This document shows, in pieces, positions 1 through 10,508 of a stretch of DNA of 64,000 nucleotides. The stretch lies in contig JAAVTG010000554.1 of NCBI GenBank assembly GCA_011947345.1, positions 310,001 through 374,000 on the forward strand, in the 5' to 3' direction. The notes beneath the pieces were generated by a model, which saw only the letters and a program-made list of their open reading frames with translations, was not told the origin of the DNA and searched no databases. The translations under genes were made by a program, and so were the position numbers. Source of the stretch: Phytophthora quininea (taxonomy: Eukaryota > Oomycota > Peronosporomycetes > Peronosporales > Peronosporaceae). Within the stretch, counting starts at the first letter, position 1. The number at the start of each line of letters is the position of its first letter.

Positions 1-1995
1 AAGAAGAAGCGGAAGGTTACATCGAGAGAGCAGCGCGTCGTGCGCAATGCTGTTGAGGAGTACACGCATCAATGTGCCATGATGGCGACGTTAGCACTCG
101 CCTGGTCGCCGTTCATGATGACAAGTGACAAGCAACATACCACTTCTCTTGTCGCGTTCTCAGGACGCAAGGTAAGTACGATCTGGGCGTACGAGTACCC
201 GTCGTTTGTTTCGGAGGTGTTAGGACTGCAGCAAAGTTTGCTGTCGCAAGTACCAATTGCGTGGATTGACACTGAGCAGCATGGTTGGGTATCGACGAGC
301 GCGTGGCAGCAGATGCACAGATACGGGGTGACGTGTCCTGTACAAGACCGCCTCGGTTTGGCGCTTGGCACGTCGGAGGGGAATGTCTTGGTGGCCTCCA
401 TTCCTGTGGCTGCTAGTGCTCCTAATAGCGAGGCGCAGCATGTAACAGTGGACCGTGTTATTGTGGCGCCGTCGTGTCAGCCAGTGTTCGGGCTGTGTAT
501 GGGCAGTCGATGGACGTTTTCCAACAGTCCAACAAACGATTTGGTTGTTGCCTCGGGATCGACGATTTCCGTGTGGAACCTGAAGAAGAAGAAAGAAAGA
601 AAGCCGAAAATAAAGTGGAAAGCACACGACGGCAACGTGACGGGTGTCGACACGAATTACTTTGGAGAAACGGTGTTTTCTGCTGCTGTGGATGGCACGA
701 TCAAAGTGTGGAAGAAAGGCACGGGCGAGCTTCTCTTTTCCAGCGATGCCAGGCCAGTGAATCCTACAGACGACAGTTCGGGTTTTACAGGAACGGCAAC
801 ATCTAACACGGGGAAATACCCAGTGTTTGGACTCGCCATCTCTCCCAGCTCTGCTCAGTTGGCAGGTGTGTTCATCATTCCGCCAGCTTCCCGGCCCAAC
901 CGAAAATCACAAGCCGATGTGTCTTACAGCCGAGTCTCGAGCTCGTTGGAGTATATTCCGTCGCCATGGGTCAAAGACTCGGAGAAGTTTGTGGACATTG
1001 TGTGCCGTATTTTAGATGAAAGCCAATCGGTGAGCAGCTTTATGGACGTGGTGTGGCTTTGCTACAATGATAACGCAGCAGTGATGTCTCTGCTAGGATC
1101 GGCCGAATTAGCAATCCCCAGTTTGCTGAACAAAATCAACGGGGCGAAGGAAGACCAGCTGAGTAGCAGCGCGCTCTCTCGCCAGCCTGTGTATTTGCAT
1201 CTCTGTGAAGAGCTGGAGAAGCGCTACTACGAATCAAACACGACCAGCGGACCCATCAGACAGAATGCGAATGCTCCTGCCCCGCTCTTCTTGCAGGCTT
1301 CACTCCTCCTGCGCACTGCCATTACGCCTGCAGATCACCAAGTGGTGGCGCAAAATGCTGCTCTAACAAAATTCGGCGTACACTGGGTGTGTATTGGGCG
1401 GAACGCTGTCTGTCAGCTCTGCTCGCTGAATCCAAAAGACCGGGAAGCCTCTCGGTGGTTTCCTTGACGGCTCACCTTCCGAGAAGACAAGTGCTCTCGC
1501 AATGGCCGATTTCCTTAGTGTGCAAATTCCACTGACGCCTCACACTGAAACGCTTGTGACGAACGTTTACGGTCAATTAGACACTGCGGAAAACATTGCA
1601 GACTGGACTGCATCTATTCAAGCAAAAGCTAGCGTGAGAGGACAAACCCAGACTGATGAAAACGCAGCTGACGCGGCAGGACGCGTCCCCCGTCGCGAGA
1701 AACCTGCTTCATCTGCGAGAATAGAGTTCCGTTCGGAGAATTGGAAATTGCCTGCGAGGCTGGCCACATGCTTGAGCGGTGCTTCCTGTCATTTCGCTGT
1801 ATTGCTGCTATGGAGGTATGGAAGTGCATGGGCTGCGGTGCATCAGCTAGTGAGATTGACTTGTCGAGTGGCAAGTCGCCCTTTTATTTATTGGACTCGG
1901 AGTCTCGTGAAGAAACCGCAGCCACCCCAGCTGCTGCGGGGATGAAGATCATCTGCAGGCTGTGTGGGAGCTACTGCAGCTTTTCAAAATATTGA
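1..1995 (+). CDS. TFIIIC90/GTF3C4-like WD40 and zinc-finger protein, 5' partial
   Basis: The reading frame is open from base 1, so the true start lies outside the window. The first 475 codons contain WD40-like blades (for example VSTIWAYEY, ISVWNLKK, DGTIKVWKKGTG). The frame breaks near 1459-1467 and continues in frame 2 from about 1460. The C-terminus is in frame 1 again from about 1681 to 1995. That C-terminal block is a cysteine cluster: CFIC, then CEAGH, RC, CMGC and CRLCGSYC. A WD40 propeller followed by such a zinc cluster is the layout of the TFIIIC 90-kDa subunit, which helps recruit RNA polymerase III. The first frame change fits one missing T in the TTT at 1459-1461. The second, between 1634 and 1681, may be a short intron or another indel. 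The assignment rests on architecture, not a database match. Confidence 0.55.
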
Positions 1996-2090
1996 TGTGG
2001 AGATATGTGAGAGCTTGTGTGGTTTATCATTAACAGATCAACACACTTTGAAGATTGGGGTGCGACTGAGCAGTACCAGCACAACCACGC

Positions 2091-3891
2091 TTATTGCTGA
2101 CGGAAGATAACACCGACGCCCATATCCAGCTCGAATTTACCTTCTCGATTGGTCATGTTGAATAACTGCGGCGCAGGCTTGTAGTCCCATACGAAAACTC
2201 GGTTGTTGGCTTGGTCGATGTAGTACTTTATCGGAGCCGACAGTGCGCCGTAGTCCAGAACAAGTTCATCTCCATCTACGTGGATTTTGAGGAAGCCGAA
2301 GAATCCCGTTGACGACTGAGCTTGATACAAGCCGAGCATTCGCGATTTTGCCGCAGAACTCAGCGAGCGGTATGGCGGATCGCGCCAGAATCGGAGCCCA
2401 CACGCTGGAACGCCTTTCATGATCGGCTCCAGCTTGTCATTTTCGCGCCAGTTTCGATATTCAAAGTCCAGGATGTCCTTGGGAACGTCAAGAAACACAC
2501 CCATGACGTACGAGCGGATATGATCCAGTGGATATGACAGATGGCCTTCTGGGGTCTGTGTGTTGCTCATGAACATCACACCGAGCTGCTCGTCTGGAGC
2601 AATGCCCGTTCGTGTCACGTGGACAGCGGTGTCTCCACTTTTGTCCACGTACGCGTGACCCCACTGACCGTGGCCAACATAATCGAAGCCGTAGCCCGAA
2701 GCGAGCGTATTGCCGTCAGGGTTGTACTGATGGCCCTCGATCAGAAACTCGTCCATGAACTCTTTGTTGACAGCGTACTTTCCAGTGATCATGTTTTTCA
2801 CAGTGGCAGGGTCTTTGAGAATAGTGACTCCATCAACCGTGCCCTTGTTCAAGATGAGTCGTAAGAGTGTGGCGAGATCATCCGAGCTGGACAGGGTCGA
2901 CCCCGACGCGATCTTCTGACCATGGCCACTGCCACAGAGTTGAGCTTCGGGATCATGAACGAGGTCGTACGGTCCGAAGAGGTCATCCCCACACTCAAAG
3001 TGGCCGTAAGAAGTGTCATTATCTCCTTGGGCATCAAAAGCCGAGGCAAACGTGCGCGTCATTCCGAGAGGGTCCCAGATCCGCTCTTTCAGGAAGACGT
3101 CCCAGGGCTTGCCGGTGACGCTTTTGATAACTTGACCCAGGGTGGCGAAATTGGCGTTGGCGTAGTCGTGTCCTCCACGCAGTGTGTGCGGGCTCAACGA
3201 AGGCCAGCCCAACAACCAAGTCCTCGTCTGTCGGGTAGAGTCCGAAGAAGCGACCAATATCTGGGAGATCGTTTAGTCCGGAGTTCATCGCGCACAGGTC
3301 GCCAATGGTGGCGTATTTCTCAGCGTATTTGTCGAAGAGCTGGAATGTCGGCAGATGCTGCTTGACGGGGTCATCCCAAGCCAGCTTCCCTTCTTCCACC
3401 TACAGTCCATAGGGCATTAGTCGAGCTCAAAGCTTCCTCATAAACTGACGATGCTTTCCTTACCAGTATCGCGAGTCCGAAGCTGATGAACGTCTTGGAC
3501 ACGGAGCCAATCTGGAACAGCGTCGTGCTCGTGACTTGACTGGAGGGATCGTCGGACTTTCTCAAGCCGTAGCCTTTGCTCAGCAACACTTGATCTTGGT
3601 AGACGATGGCCCCACTAACTCCGACGCCTCGCACGTCGTCCTTCGACAGTTCTCGATCCAGAAACTCGTTTGTCTCGCGGATCTTCTGCTGCAGTGAGCG
3701 TCCTGCCTTGGGAAGGATCCTTCACGCACAAACCGCTCGATCTGCTGGTCGATCGGCTCCTGTTTGCCCGCAACGTCGTTGACACGGTAGGCAGCTCGCC
3801 ATTCGTCAAAGACGGTCGGGGGTAGATACGCCAGCCGAGCTTCCACGGTGGATAAGAGACCTACAGCGCACAAGATGGCGCAACGAAGCAT
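2091..3891 (-). CDS. Secreted beta-lactamase-fold serine hydrolase (class C / LACTB-like)
   Basis: The start at 3891 gives a hydrophobic signal peptide (MLRCAILCAVGLLS), so the protein is probably secreted. The class C beta-lactamase/PBP motifs are present: the nucleophile motif SVSK within GSVSKTF, and YAN (in YANANF) as the YxN motif. One GT-AG intron of 64 bp at 3400-3463 joins LAIL to VEEGKLAWDD in phase. Two single-base frame breaks remain. One is at the GGG run 3710-3712; the other is near 3195-3205, before the SPHTLRGG segment. Both flanks keep coding, so the gene is probably intact and the breaks are consensus errors, although decay cannot be excluded. Eukaryotic members act as peptidases or esterases; the substrate here is unknown. 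The C-terminal 150 residues form the lipocalin-like extension often seen in this family. Confidence 0.75.
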
Positions 3892-4045
3892 CGGAACAGC
3901 TCTAGGCGTGTGCTGGAAGCTCACAATCGCCGAATGACCCGCATCAAGACGCAGGGCCTGATGCTGTACACTCATCACGCAAGCGTTGGGGGATGAGAAT
4001 GGTGGTTTAGACTTGGAATTACTATGCTCTTGTTGAAGTTGGCAG

Positions 4046-5104
4046 TTATTGTCGCTTGGAGAACTTGGTCGGTCTTGTCAAGGAGGCCTGTTGGTCGATG
4101 AGCTCGCCCTGCCGCTTGATGGTGGCGTCGCGGAACTGGTTGCAGCATCGTTGGATAGTATAAGTGTCTGGTATTGAAGCAGTGAAGTTGGATACGAGGT
4201 TCATTACATGGGGAAAGGTGACAAAGTGCGCGCCGTCGTCCAGCAACTTGCCAAAGTGGCTCTCCATCTCGCGCTCCATCGCCGCGCCGTACTTGAGGTA
4301 GCTAAACACGGCGATGAGTTTTGTCAGTGCTGTTGTATCTATGGACAAAATGCCACCTACAGGATGCTCATGGCGTCGTCCAAAGTAATCTGCTTGACAT
4401 CACGCGTAAGAACGAAGACTACGGAGCAAGTATCGATCTACCTAGGACGTACCTTGCCGCAGCACTCCTTGTCAAACATGAGGAAGCACGTGAGGAAGAA
4501 GACCTCGCACGGTTCGAGTCCTGAGCGATCGCTTCGTGCTCTCACGTAGCTGTTGACGAACTCCTCGAAGCAAATGGCACCGTCCAGATTGTCGTTCACT
4601 TGCCAGACCACCTCGTCAAGTCGACTCTTTTCCTGGGTCGACAGCGTCGCGCCGAGCTGCTCGTAGATCGTCAGCAACGAGTCCGCGGAGATCTGGTACT
4701 TGGACGTCACCAACTCACGGCCCAAGTTGACTTCGTCCTGCAATGTGGCCAGGTACGCGGTCTTCTCTTCAAATAGCGGTCCTGTTTTGCTTCGTGCTCA
4801 GTGTGTCTCCGTGTTGAATGGTTCTGGTCGTACAAAACCCCAAATTCATCAGACCAACAACACCTACAGCAAACAGTACTGATGCAAAGCTAAACCTCGG
4901 GCGCTTTGGATTCCTGTGCTTTTGCCGACGCTTTCTACGAAATGAAATGAGGATACCAGCTACAAATTCACGTGCTACCAATGTACTCACCTCCAGTTTG
5001 AGCTCCAGGCGCTTTAGCGGGATTTCAAACGCAAGGAGTCGGAAGACGCGCTGCAGTTGGACCTGCTCTTCCACACTCGTGTCTCCAGAGACCCCTTTAG
5101 GCAT
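4046..5104 (-). CDS. EF-hand domain protein
   Basis: At least three exons are visible. The first (from M at 5104) encodes a short helical N-terminus and ends at a GTGAGT donor near 4990. The second (about 4440-4780) encodes an EF-hand-like loop, DNLDGAICFEEF, followed by the start of a second loop, DKECCGK. That loop is completed by ITLDDAMSIL in the next exon (about 4370-4400), giving a split DKECCGK/ITLDDAM calcium-binding loop. The C-terminal block (4046-4340) is helical with no recognised domain. The last exon junction (4340-4370) is not resolved: the apparent interval there is too short for a normal intron. The calcium-sensor family is clear but the specific role is not; flagellar EF-hand proteins are one possibility given other flagellar genes in the window. 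Confidence 0.55.
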
Positions 5105-5260
5105 TATTCGCTGTCGTCGACCCACAGGATTTCGTTATGCCGTATAATTAGCGGTGACCAGGCTCAAGACCAGACTACTGCAGACGCGAAAACGTGGAAC
5201 CAGGTATTACTCTTTTACTGCTACTTCGTAACGAAGTCTTGACGGTCTTTTGTTGTTCGC

Positions 5261-5812
5261 CTACGAGCAGCTCTCCGTGCTGCCGGCCCCGAAATCCTGG
5301 GTCCAGTAGTGCTTGTACGTGCTGGTCGATTTGTACGCGTATCCGCAGCCGAACATGGTGTACTTGGAGCTCAGGATGTTGGCCTTGTGTCCGCTTGAGG
5401 CCATCCACGCAGTCATGACGGCGTCCACTGTGACTTGACCACCGGCGACGTTTTCGGCCACGGCGGTCCATTTGTAGCCCGCGGCGGTGATCCGACTCGA
5501 CATGGAGGAGCCGTCCAATCCCGTGTGGCTCATGTAGTTGTTGGTGGCCATGTCGGTCGAGTGCGCTTGAGCCGCGTACTGGAGTTTGCTGTTTGTGCAC
5601 AACTTGGACAGACCGTTGGCTGTCCGCTGCTTGTTGACAGCGTTGAGCATGAGCGTCTGGAAACCTGTGGACGAGTACGTCTGCAGCTGTCGAACGGTGT
5701 TGTTGTTGTTCTTGTCAAGCTCTTCGGCAATGGCGTCGCCGATAACGGGAGCTTCAGCTTGCACCGGCACGACCAGCAGCAGCAGAAGGCCAATTGAAGC
5801 ACGCAGTGCCAT
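5261..5812 (-). CDS. CAP/SCP (PR1-like) secreted protein, copy 1
   Basis: The gene is a single exon of 183 residues. An N-terminal signal peptide (MALRASIGLLLLLVVPVQA) is followed by a CAP domain. Family hallmarks are the histidine in AAQAHSTDMA, the glutamate in VAENVA, and the GHKANIL box with the second active-cavity histidine, then FGCGYAY and a closing WTQDFGAG. CAP proteins are secreted and extracellular; several bind sterols or lipids, and oomycete PR1-like members are commonly expressed in infection stages. This is the most downstream of four tandem copies on the minus strand. An oomycete initiator/FPR element lies 29 bp upstream of the start codon. There is no frame break in this copy. 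Confidence 0.9.
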   Translation of the reverse strand: MALRASIGLLLLLVVPVQAEAPVIGDAIAEELDKNNNNTVRQLQTYSSTGFQTLMLNAVNKQRTANGLSKLCTNSKLQYAAQAHSTDMATNNYMSHTGLDGSSMSSRITAAGYKWTAVAENVAGGQVTVDAVMTAWMASSGHKANILSSKYTMFGCGYAYKSTSTYKHYWTQDFGAGSTESCS

Positions 5813-5840
5813 CTTGGTGGGCGTGTTCAGGGAGCCGAGG

Positions 5841-5857
5841 CAAAATGGAGAATGAGC
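5841..5857 (-). promoter_or_regulatory. Oomycete initiator (Inr) plus FPR core promoter element
   Basis: Read on the minus strand the sequence is GCTCATTCTCCATTTTG. This matches the known oomycete core promoter pattern: an initiator GCTCATTYYNCAWTTT with its flanking promoter region. It sits 29 bp upstream of the ATG at 5812, the normal distance for a short oomycete 5' UTR, so transcription of CAP copy 1 probably starts here. Confidence 0.65.
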
Positions 5858-6170
5858 AAAGAATCTCACGCGTGTCGGACGTCGGAGCTGACGACGATGA
5901 ATGAGGAGCTCGTCTTTCCGTTTCCCTCGCTGCTGGCCTGGCGCCTTGGACTTTTGGTTGCTAACCGCTATAGAGTGTGGTGCTTGGCGGATCCCTGGCG
6001 ACGTCGACGCAGTGCACAGAGCTGTACCCCATGCTGCAGATGTTGCCTTTCGATGAGGCCACGCAGATGTCGAAGGTGTCAACTGACGCGCCAGGTGGCA
6101 CACAAGATCGTTCAACGAAAACAATTCATCTTGTTAAATGCGTCTCTTACGACGTGGTCGACGACGTCGC

Positions 6171-6704
6171 TCAACTGCACACCTCGTTGGTCGAGGACCC
6201 AAAGTTCTGCGTCCAGTGGTGCTTGTAGTCGCTGTTGTCGCTGTACGCGTAGCCGCAGCCAAACATGGTGTAGCTGTTGCTCAGGATGTTGGCCTTGTGC
6301 GGCGGAGAGTTCATCCAGGCCGTCATCACTTCGCTCACGGACGCCTGGCCTGCAGCGACATTCTCGCCGTCCGTGTGCCAGTTGTAGCCCGCAGCGGAGA
6401 TCCGACTGGATGGCGACGACCCGTCCGAGCCCTTGTGGGCAATGTAGTTGTGGGACGCCATGTCGTTCGAGTGTCCCTGAGCTGCGTTCTGCAGCTTCCA
6501 GTGAAAGCAGAGCCTCGGCAGGCCTCTCGAGGTACGTTCCTGGTTGACGGCGTCCAGCATTTGCTGCTGGTAGCCAGCCGCCTGGAGGTGTCGCTCATCG
6601 CCGGTCCTCAGCTGAGCAGCAGCTTCGACGGAGACCGAGCACGCGATCAGTGCCAGCAAGAAAGCGATCACAGTTAACGACGAGCGTTGGGCGAAGGTTG
6701 ACAT
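6171..6704 (-). CDS. CAP/SCP (PR1-like) secreted protein, copy 2
   Basis: The gene is a single exon of 177 residues with a signal peptide (MSTFAQRSSLTVIAFLLALI, then ACSVSVEA). The CAP domain shows AAQGHSNDMA, GENVAAGQ, PPHKANIL and FGCGYAYSDN. The GH of the usual GHxxNI box is PH in this copy, but the cavity histidine is kept. It has only a very short linker between signal peptide and CAP domain, unlike copy 4. Upstream (about 6770-6790, minus strand) is CTCCACTCTCCAATTCCC, a weaker initiator-like sequence. The frame is intact. Confidence 0.88.
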   Translation of the reverse strand: MSTFAQRSSLTVIAFLLALIACSVSVEAAAQLRTGDERHLQAAGYQQQMLDAVNQERTSRGLPRLCFHWKLQNAAQGHSNDMASHNYIAHKGSDGSSPSSRISAAGYNWHTDGENVAAGQASVSEVMTAWMNSPPHKANILSNSYTMFGCGYAYSDNSDYKHHWTQNFGSSTNEVCS

Positions 6705-7271
6705 GGCGTCGGTACGGATTTGGTCGAGGGCAAAGCTTGCAGTCTTCCGCTGTCCGTGGGGAATTGGAGAGTGGAGCGCCACCAGAGCAAGCTCCAGTAG
6801 GATGGGACTTCCCTGCGTCCGGTTCGTATTACGGTGCTGTAGGCGCATGCGTCTTTCCATCCTGTTACCCACGTCATGAAGGACTGGAATGTCTCCTTGA
6901 GTTGGACTCCCCAGTGCAGTAGGGCTGTTGCTACGTGCACTGCGGGCATTTCATGTATCGGATAATGCACAGTTGTCGGAGAATGACCAGTACTTATCAC
7001 ATGTTGGTGTCAACGATGCTTGGCATCGGCTGCTGAGGGCTGTAGTAAACACACGACCATAGGGAGGCGTTGGCAGCACTCGAGTTGCGTGGGCCACGCC
7101 GTGGCCTCCAGTTCTGCACGGCGAAATGAGATTGGTAGCCCCCTATCGCAACGTCGACGTCCTACATGTAGGGAGCGAGACAACAGGCTTGAGTGAGGTT
7201 ATGGGAACAAGTTTGATCAAAGCTATCCGGTTGATGACACAAGTGAGCCACTCGATCTATCCTCGTTGACC
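6705..7271. other. Spacer between CAP copies 2 and 3
   Basis: I see no coding sequence with recognisable domains here. Short open frames on both strands lack homology signals. It holds the promoter of copy 2 and the 3' flank of copy 3. Confidence 0.5.
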
Positions 7272-7804
7272 TCAACTACACACCTCGCCCGGTCCGGCGG
7301 CAAAGTCGAGCGTCCAGTAGTGTTTGTATCGGCTGCTGGGGTTGTACGCGTAGCCCAGACCGAGCATCTTGCTTTTGGGCTCAGGATGTTGGCTCGATGG
7401 CCACTGGAGTTCATCCAAGCAGCCACGACCATCGCCACGGACGTTTGGCCAGCAGCGACGTTCTCGGCTACAGACGTCCACTTGAATCCAGCGCCAGTGA
7501 CCCGACTCGCCATCGTGGAGGCGTCCGAGCCTCGGTGGTCGACGAAGTTTCTGTTCGCCATATCGGCCGAGTGCGCCTGAGCCGCAGTCTCCAGCTTCTC
7601 GTTCGTGCACAGCGCTGGCAAACCTCTTGAGGTGCGCTGACTGTTGATGGCGTTGAGCACGAGCACGCTGAAATCGGGTGATCCGGAGGCTTCCAGGGCC
7701 CTGCCATGGCGGATGTTGGGGGTAGCGTCGGCTACGACGATGGCGACGACAGCAGCAACTAGGACCATGGTCTGTAGCACCGTCAAAGCCTTGGTTGGTG
7801 GCAT
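7272..7804 (-). CDS. CAP/SCP (PR1-like) secreted protein, copy 3, one frameshift
   Basis: The start MPPTKALTVLQTMVLVAAV gives a signal peptide. The CAP domain follows with AAQAHSADMA, VAENVAAGQ and GHRANIL. After ILSPK the frame breaks, and the ending (MLGLGYAYNPSSRYKHYW to EVCS) continues one base out of frame to a stop at 7272. The break coincides with a TTTT run at 7373-7376 (AAAA on the coding strand); one extra A would restore a 177-residue protein colinear with its neighbours. Either a consensus error or a very young pseudogene explains it. The next in-frame stop without repair lies at 7223. Confidence 0.8.
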
Positions 7805-8029
7805 CGTCTTGAGTCTTGAAGCTGACGGCAAAAGGCAGAGTGGCCAACGAGTAAAGTCGACAGCAACAGTTGAGCCCGTCGGCAGTTGCAAGTCAAGCCT
7901 GTCCGCATGCGTAGCCAGAAACTGAAGTTGAAGAGGCAGGTCCGACATGAGCAAAGCATCTTTTTGAACGATCGAGAAGAGAATACCCAAAATGCAACAG
8001 CACTGTACGGTGAGCTCGTGCGTTCTTAC

Positions 8030-8626
8030 TTACGAGCAGACCTCCGTGCTCCCGGCTCCAAAGTTCTGTGTCCAATAGCTCTTGTATCTACTGGTACTGT
8101 TGGTTGCGAATCCGGTGCCAAACATCTTGTACCTGGGGTTCAGGATGTTCGCCCGGTGGCCAGGAGATTTCATCCAGGCCGCCATGACTGCTTTCACTGT
8201 GGTTTGTCCACCGGCCACGTTCTCCGCGATTGAAGTCCACTGGAAGCCAACAGCGTCAATCCGATTCACCATGGTCGAGTTATCAGAGCCGACATGGCCC
8301 ATGTAGTTTTTGTTCGCCATGTCAATCGAGTGCGCCTGCGCCGCAGTCTGTAGCTTCGTGTTCATGCACAGTGCTCCCAACCCTCTTGACGTGCGCTCTG
8401 CGTTGACGGCGCTGAGCATGAGGTCATGATAGTCGGTACTGTTGGTGGTGGTTCTGTTTGTAGCAGTCGAAGGTTGTGTCTGGTTGGTGCTGGCAGGGTT
8501 CGCAGGCGCCACAGTTGCAATGTTGGAGTTAGCAGTACTGTCGTCGGCGGCAAAATGTGCCACCACACTTGACAACCGCACAAAGGTGATGACAGTCACT
8601 ATCAGGATGGTTTTCAACGATGTCAT
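8030..8626 (-). CDS. CAP/SCP (PR1-like) secreted protein, copy 4, with Ser/Thr/Asn-rich linker
   Basis: The gene is a single exon of 198 residues. Signal peptide MTSLKTILIVTVITFVRLSS is followed by about 35 residues rich in T, N, S and A (several NxT sequons such as NRT and NST) before the CAP domain. That linker is absent in copies 1-3 and suggests glycosylation. The CAP motifs AAQAHSIDMA, IAENVAGGQ, GHRANIL, FGTGFA and WTQNFGAG are present. It is the first-transcribed end of the four-gene array. The frame is intact. Confidence 0.9.
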   Translation of the reverse strand: MTSLKTILIVTVITFVRLSSVVAHFAADDSTANSNIATVAPANPASTNQTQPSTATNRTTTNSTDYHDLMLSAVNAERTSRGLGALCMNTKLQTAAQAHSIDMANKNYMGHVGSDNSTMVNRIDAVGFQWTSIAENVAGGQTTVKAVMAAWMKSPGHRANILNPRYKMFGTGFATNSTSRYKSYWTQNFGAGSTEVCS

Positions 8627-8918
8627 CGGGATCTCTTGCACAAGAATGTGGTTCTCGAAGCTAGGAAAAAGGCAAGTGAGTCTTTCCAAGGACTCCCTCT
8701 CTGTGTTCGTTTCGGGCAGCCGCAACTGCCTTTGTCAAACCTAAAGCGTCAGAGGTTCGAAATAATTTCCAGGTTCGCCTCAACCACTGCTGCACAAGTA
8801 AAACACCATTGTGGTATGTTAGCGCAAAATCGCATAATGTGTCTACTCGTCCAGATCCTGATCTTTCGGCTCCTGCAGATATCGGATGGTATATGTGAAC
8901 GTGTTAACGATGCAGAGT

Positions 8919-10172
8919 TTAAGTAGTGGAGAGGGGAAAATACAGCACCTGAGGCTCCAGATCGTCGCCGTAGTTGATGGCGTGGTCCACGTGCATGAGC
9001 ACAGTCTCGATGCTCTCCTCCTTGTTGATGTTCATGGGCACGAAGGCCACCATGCTGTAGTCATTGATCTAGGAGATCCAATTCAATTAATTCAAATGGC
9101 TGGAGTGTATCAATGGAGACCTCACTTACCACGTTGCAAATGGCTGAGCTCAGAGGGCGCCACTTGGGGTCCGTCGAGTTTGCCAGGTTTTCCAAGAGAT
9201 ACCCTTCCGACGGGTCCAAGTACCTGCAAGCTTTGTCATTAATATCATTACAATTGTAGCCCACAGCAACATTAATCTCCGTACTTTGACAGTTCCTTGT
9301 CGTCGACCAAGTCGCACTTGGTGAGCACGTTGATATGCGGCAGCTCCAGTTGAACCATCGCCGACAGCGAGCAGAGCACGCCCGAGATGAACTTGGTTGG
9401 GTCAACAATAAATAACGAATCGATCTGCACACTCAAAGCAAGCACAAGAAGGTCAGAGAACCCCTAACAACGCTAAGGACGCAGCAGTCTCACCAAATAC
9501 ACGCCGCAGATCTGGAATCCCCAGTCCTTGAGGGAGTCGCACAGCTGCTTCATCACCGGGAGGTGCGAGTACAGCTCGATCTGGCCTGCATCGCGTAGAA
9601 TGACAGTAAAATCATTAATATTTTGCATCACAATGGAAATAAAAAATAGCATCCCCGACCTGGGCAGTCAAAGATGAAGTAGTCTTCGTCGCCGTACTCG
9701 CCAAGCAAGTCTTGCAGCCAGTCGAGGTTCTGCACCAGGTATCTACCACAAAACAGAGCATTGATCAGTGCAAACACCAGCAGATAAACCCCACTCTCCG
9801 CCTCACTCCATGCAGTAGATGAGGCCTCCGTTGGGGCCGTAGCCCAGCTCCTCCATCACGTCTTCCACACTGATGAGGTCGCGAATGTCTACAGCACGAA
9901 AGGATTATTAGATTAAACAAGTTTTGCACTGCATGTTATTGTAAACTTCACGCACCGAACGCCACGGGGTACTCGAAGTGGTCGGCCGCTGGGTCCAAGT
10001 TGACCACGTACGTCATGCGGCCGGACGCGGCGCAGAACTCGTGCATGTTGTTGCAGTACGTGGACTGCACAAGAACAACAAGGCGTAAGCTATTGCGTAG
10101 CAGCACACGCATTGCAGTCGCCCTCACCTTGCCGGTGCCCGCGGGCCCCATGACCATTTGGCAGCAGCGCAT
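8919..10172 (-). CDS. GPN3: GPN-loop GTPase 3
   Basis: The gene can be rebuilt completely as eight exons with phase-consistent GT-AG junctions: 10128-10172, 9956-10064, 9807-9888, 9660-9742, 9494-9585, 9285-9424, 9130-9223 and 8919-9068 (795 nt, 264 residues). The P-loop GPAGTGKS is split by intron 1. VNLDPAA, the diagnostic GPN triad in [18 protein letters not shown], and the C-terminal INDYSMVAF and [10 protein letters not shown] follow, all typical of the GPN3 branch. GPN GTPases dimerise and are needed for cytoplasmic assembly and nuclear import of RNA polymerase II. Seven introns in 1.25 kb is intron-rich for this window. There is no frameshift. Confidence 0.92.
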
Positions 10173-10508
10173 GGTCGACGTCGAGTGCTTTTGGTGAATG
10201 GCCTCCAGCGTCTGAGTACGACCTGATTCTGGAGGCATATGACTGGTTTAAATTAAATACTTTTCGCGAATCCAAAAGTGTCCGCAATATGCAGCACATA
10301 TCAGTACTGTCCTCACTTTGAAGCACTTGTGGACGAGTCGCAAGTGATTGAGAACAAGATTTGTTCACGCAGGAAGACACAATTAGTGGTTTGCAAAATT
10401 GAAAACACAACACCATCAACATTATCCTACTCGTACACTTTCGTCCTCGCTCGCGTCAGTCTGCTCAGCGTCTCCACTTCCAAATGGTGGAGGATTATCC
10501 TGCAGACG
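10173..10508. other. Intergenic region GPN3 / ankyrin-FYVE
   Basis: No gene is recognised. It contains the GPN3 5' flank and the 3' end of the minus-strand ankyrin-FYVE gene. Confidence 0.5.

Noticed and set aside
1..18. KKKRKV at the window edge, matching the core of a well-known nuclear localisation signal
   Set aside because: It is inside a natural WD40 gene frame and flanked by ordinary coding sequence; a basic cluster is expected by chance and nothing suggests an engineered construct.
2091..3891. Beta-lactamase-like gene considered as a bacterial transfer or resistance gene
   Set aside because: It has a spliceable 64-bp intron of host type and a eukaryotic-style signal peptide; the LACTB-like family is widespread in eukaryotes.
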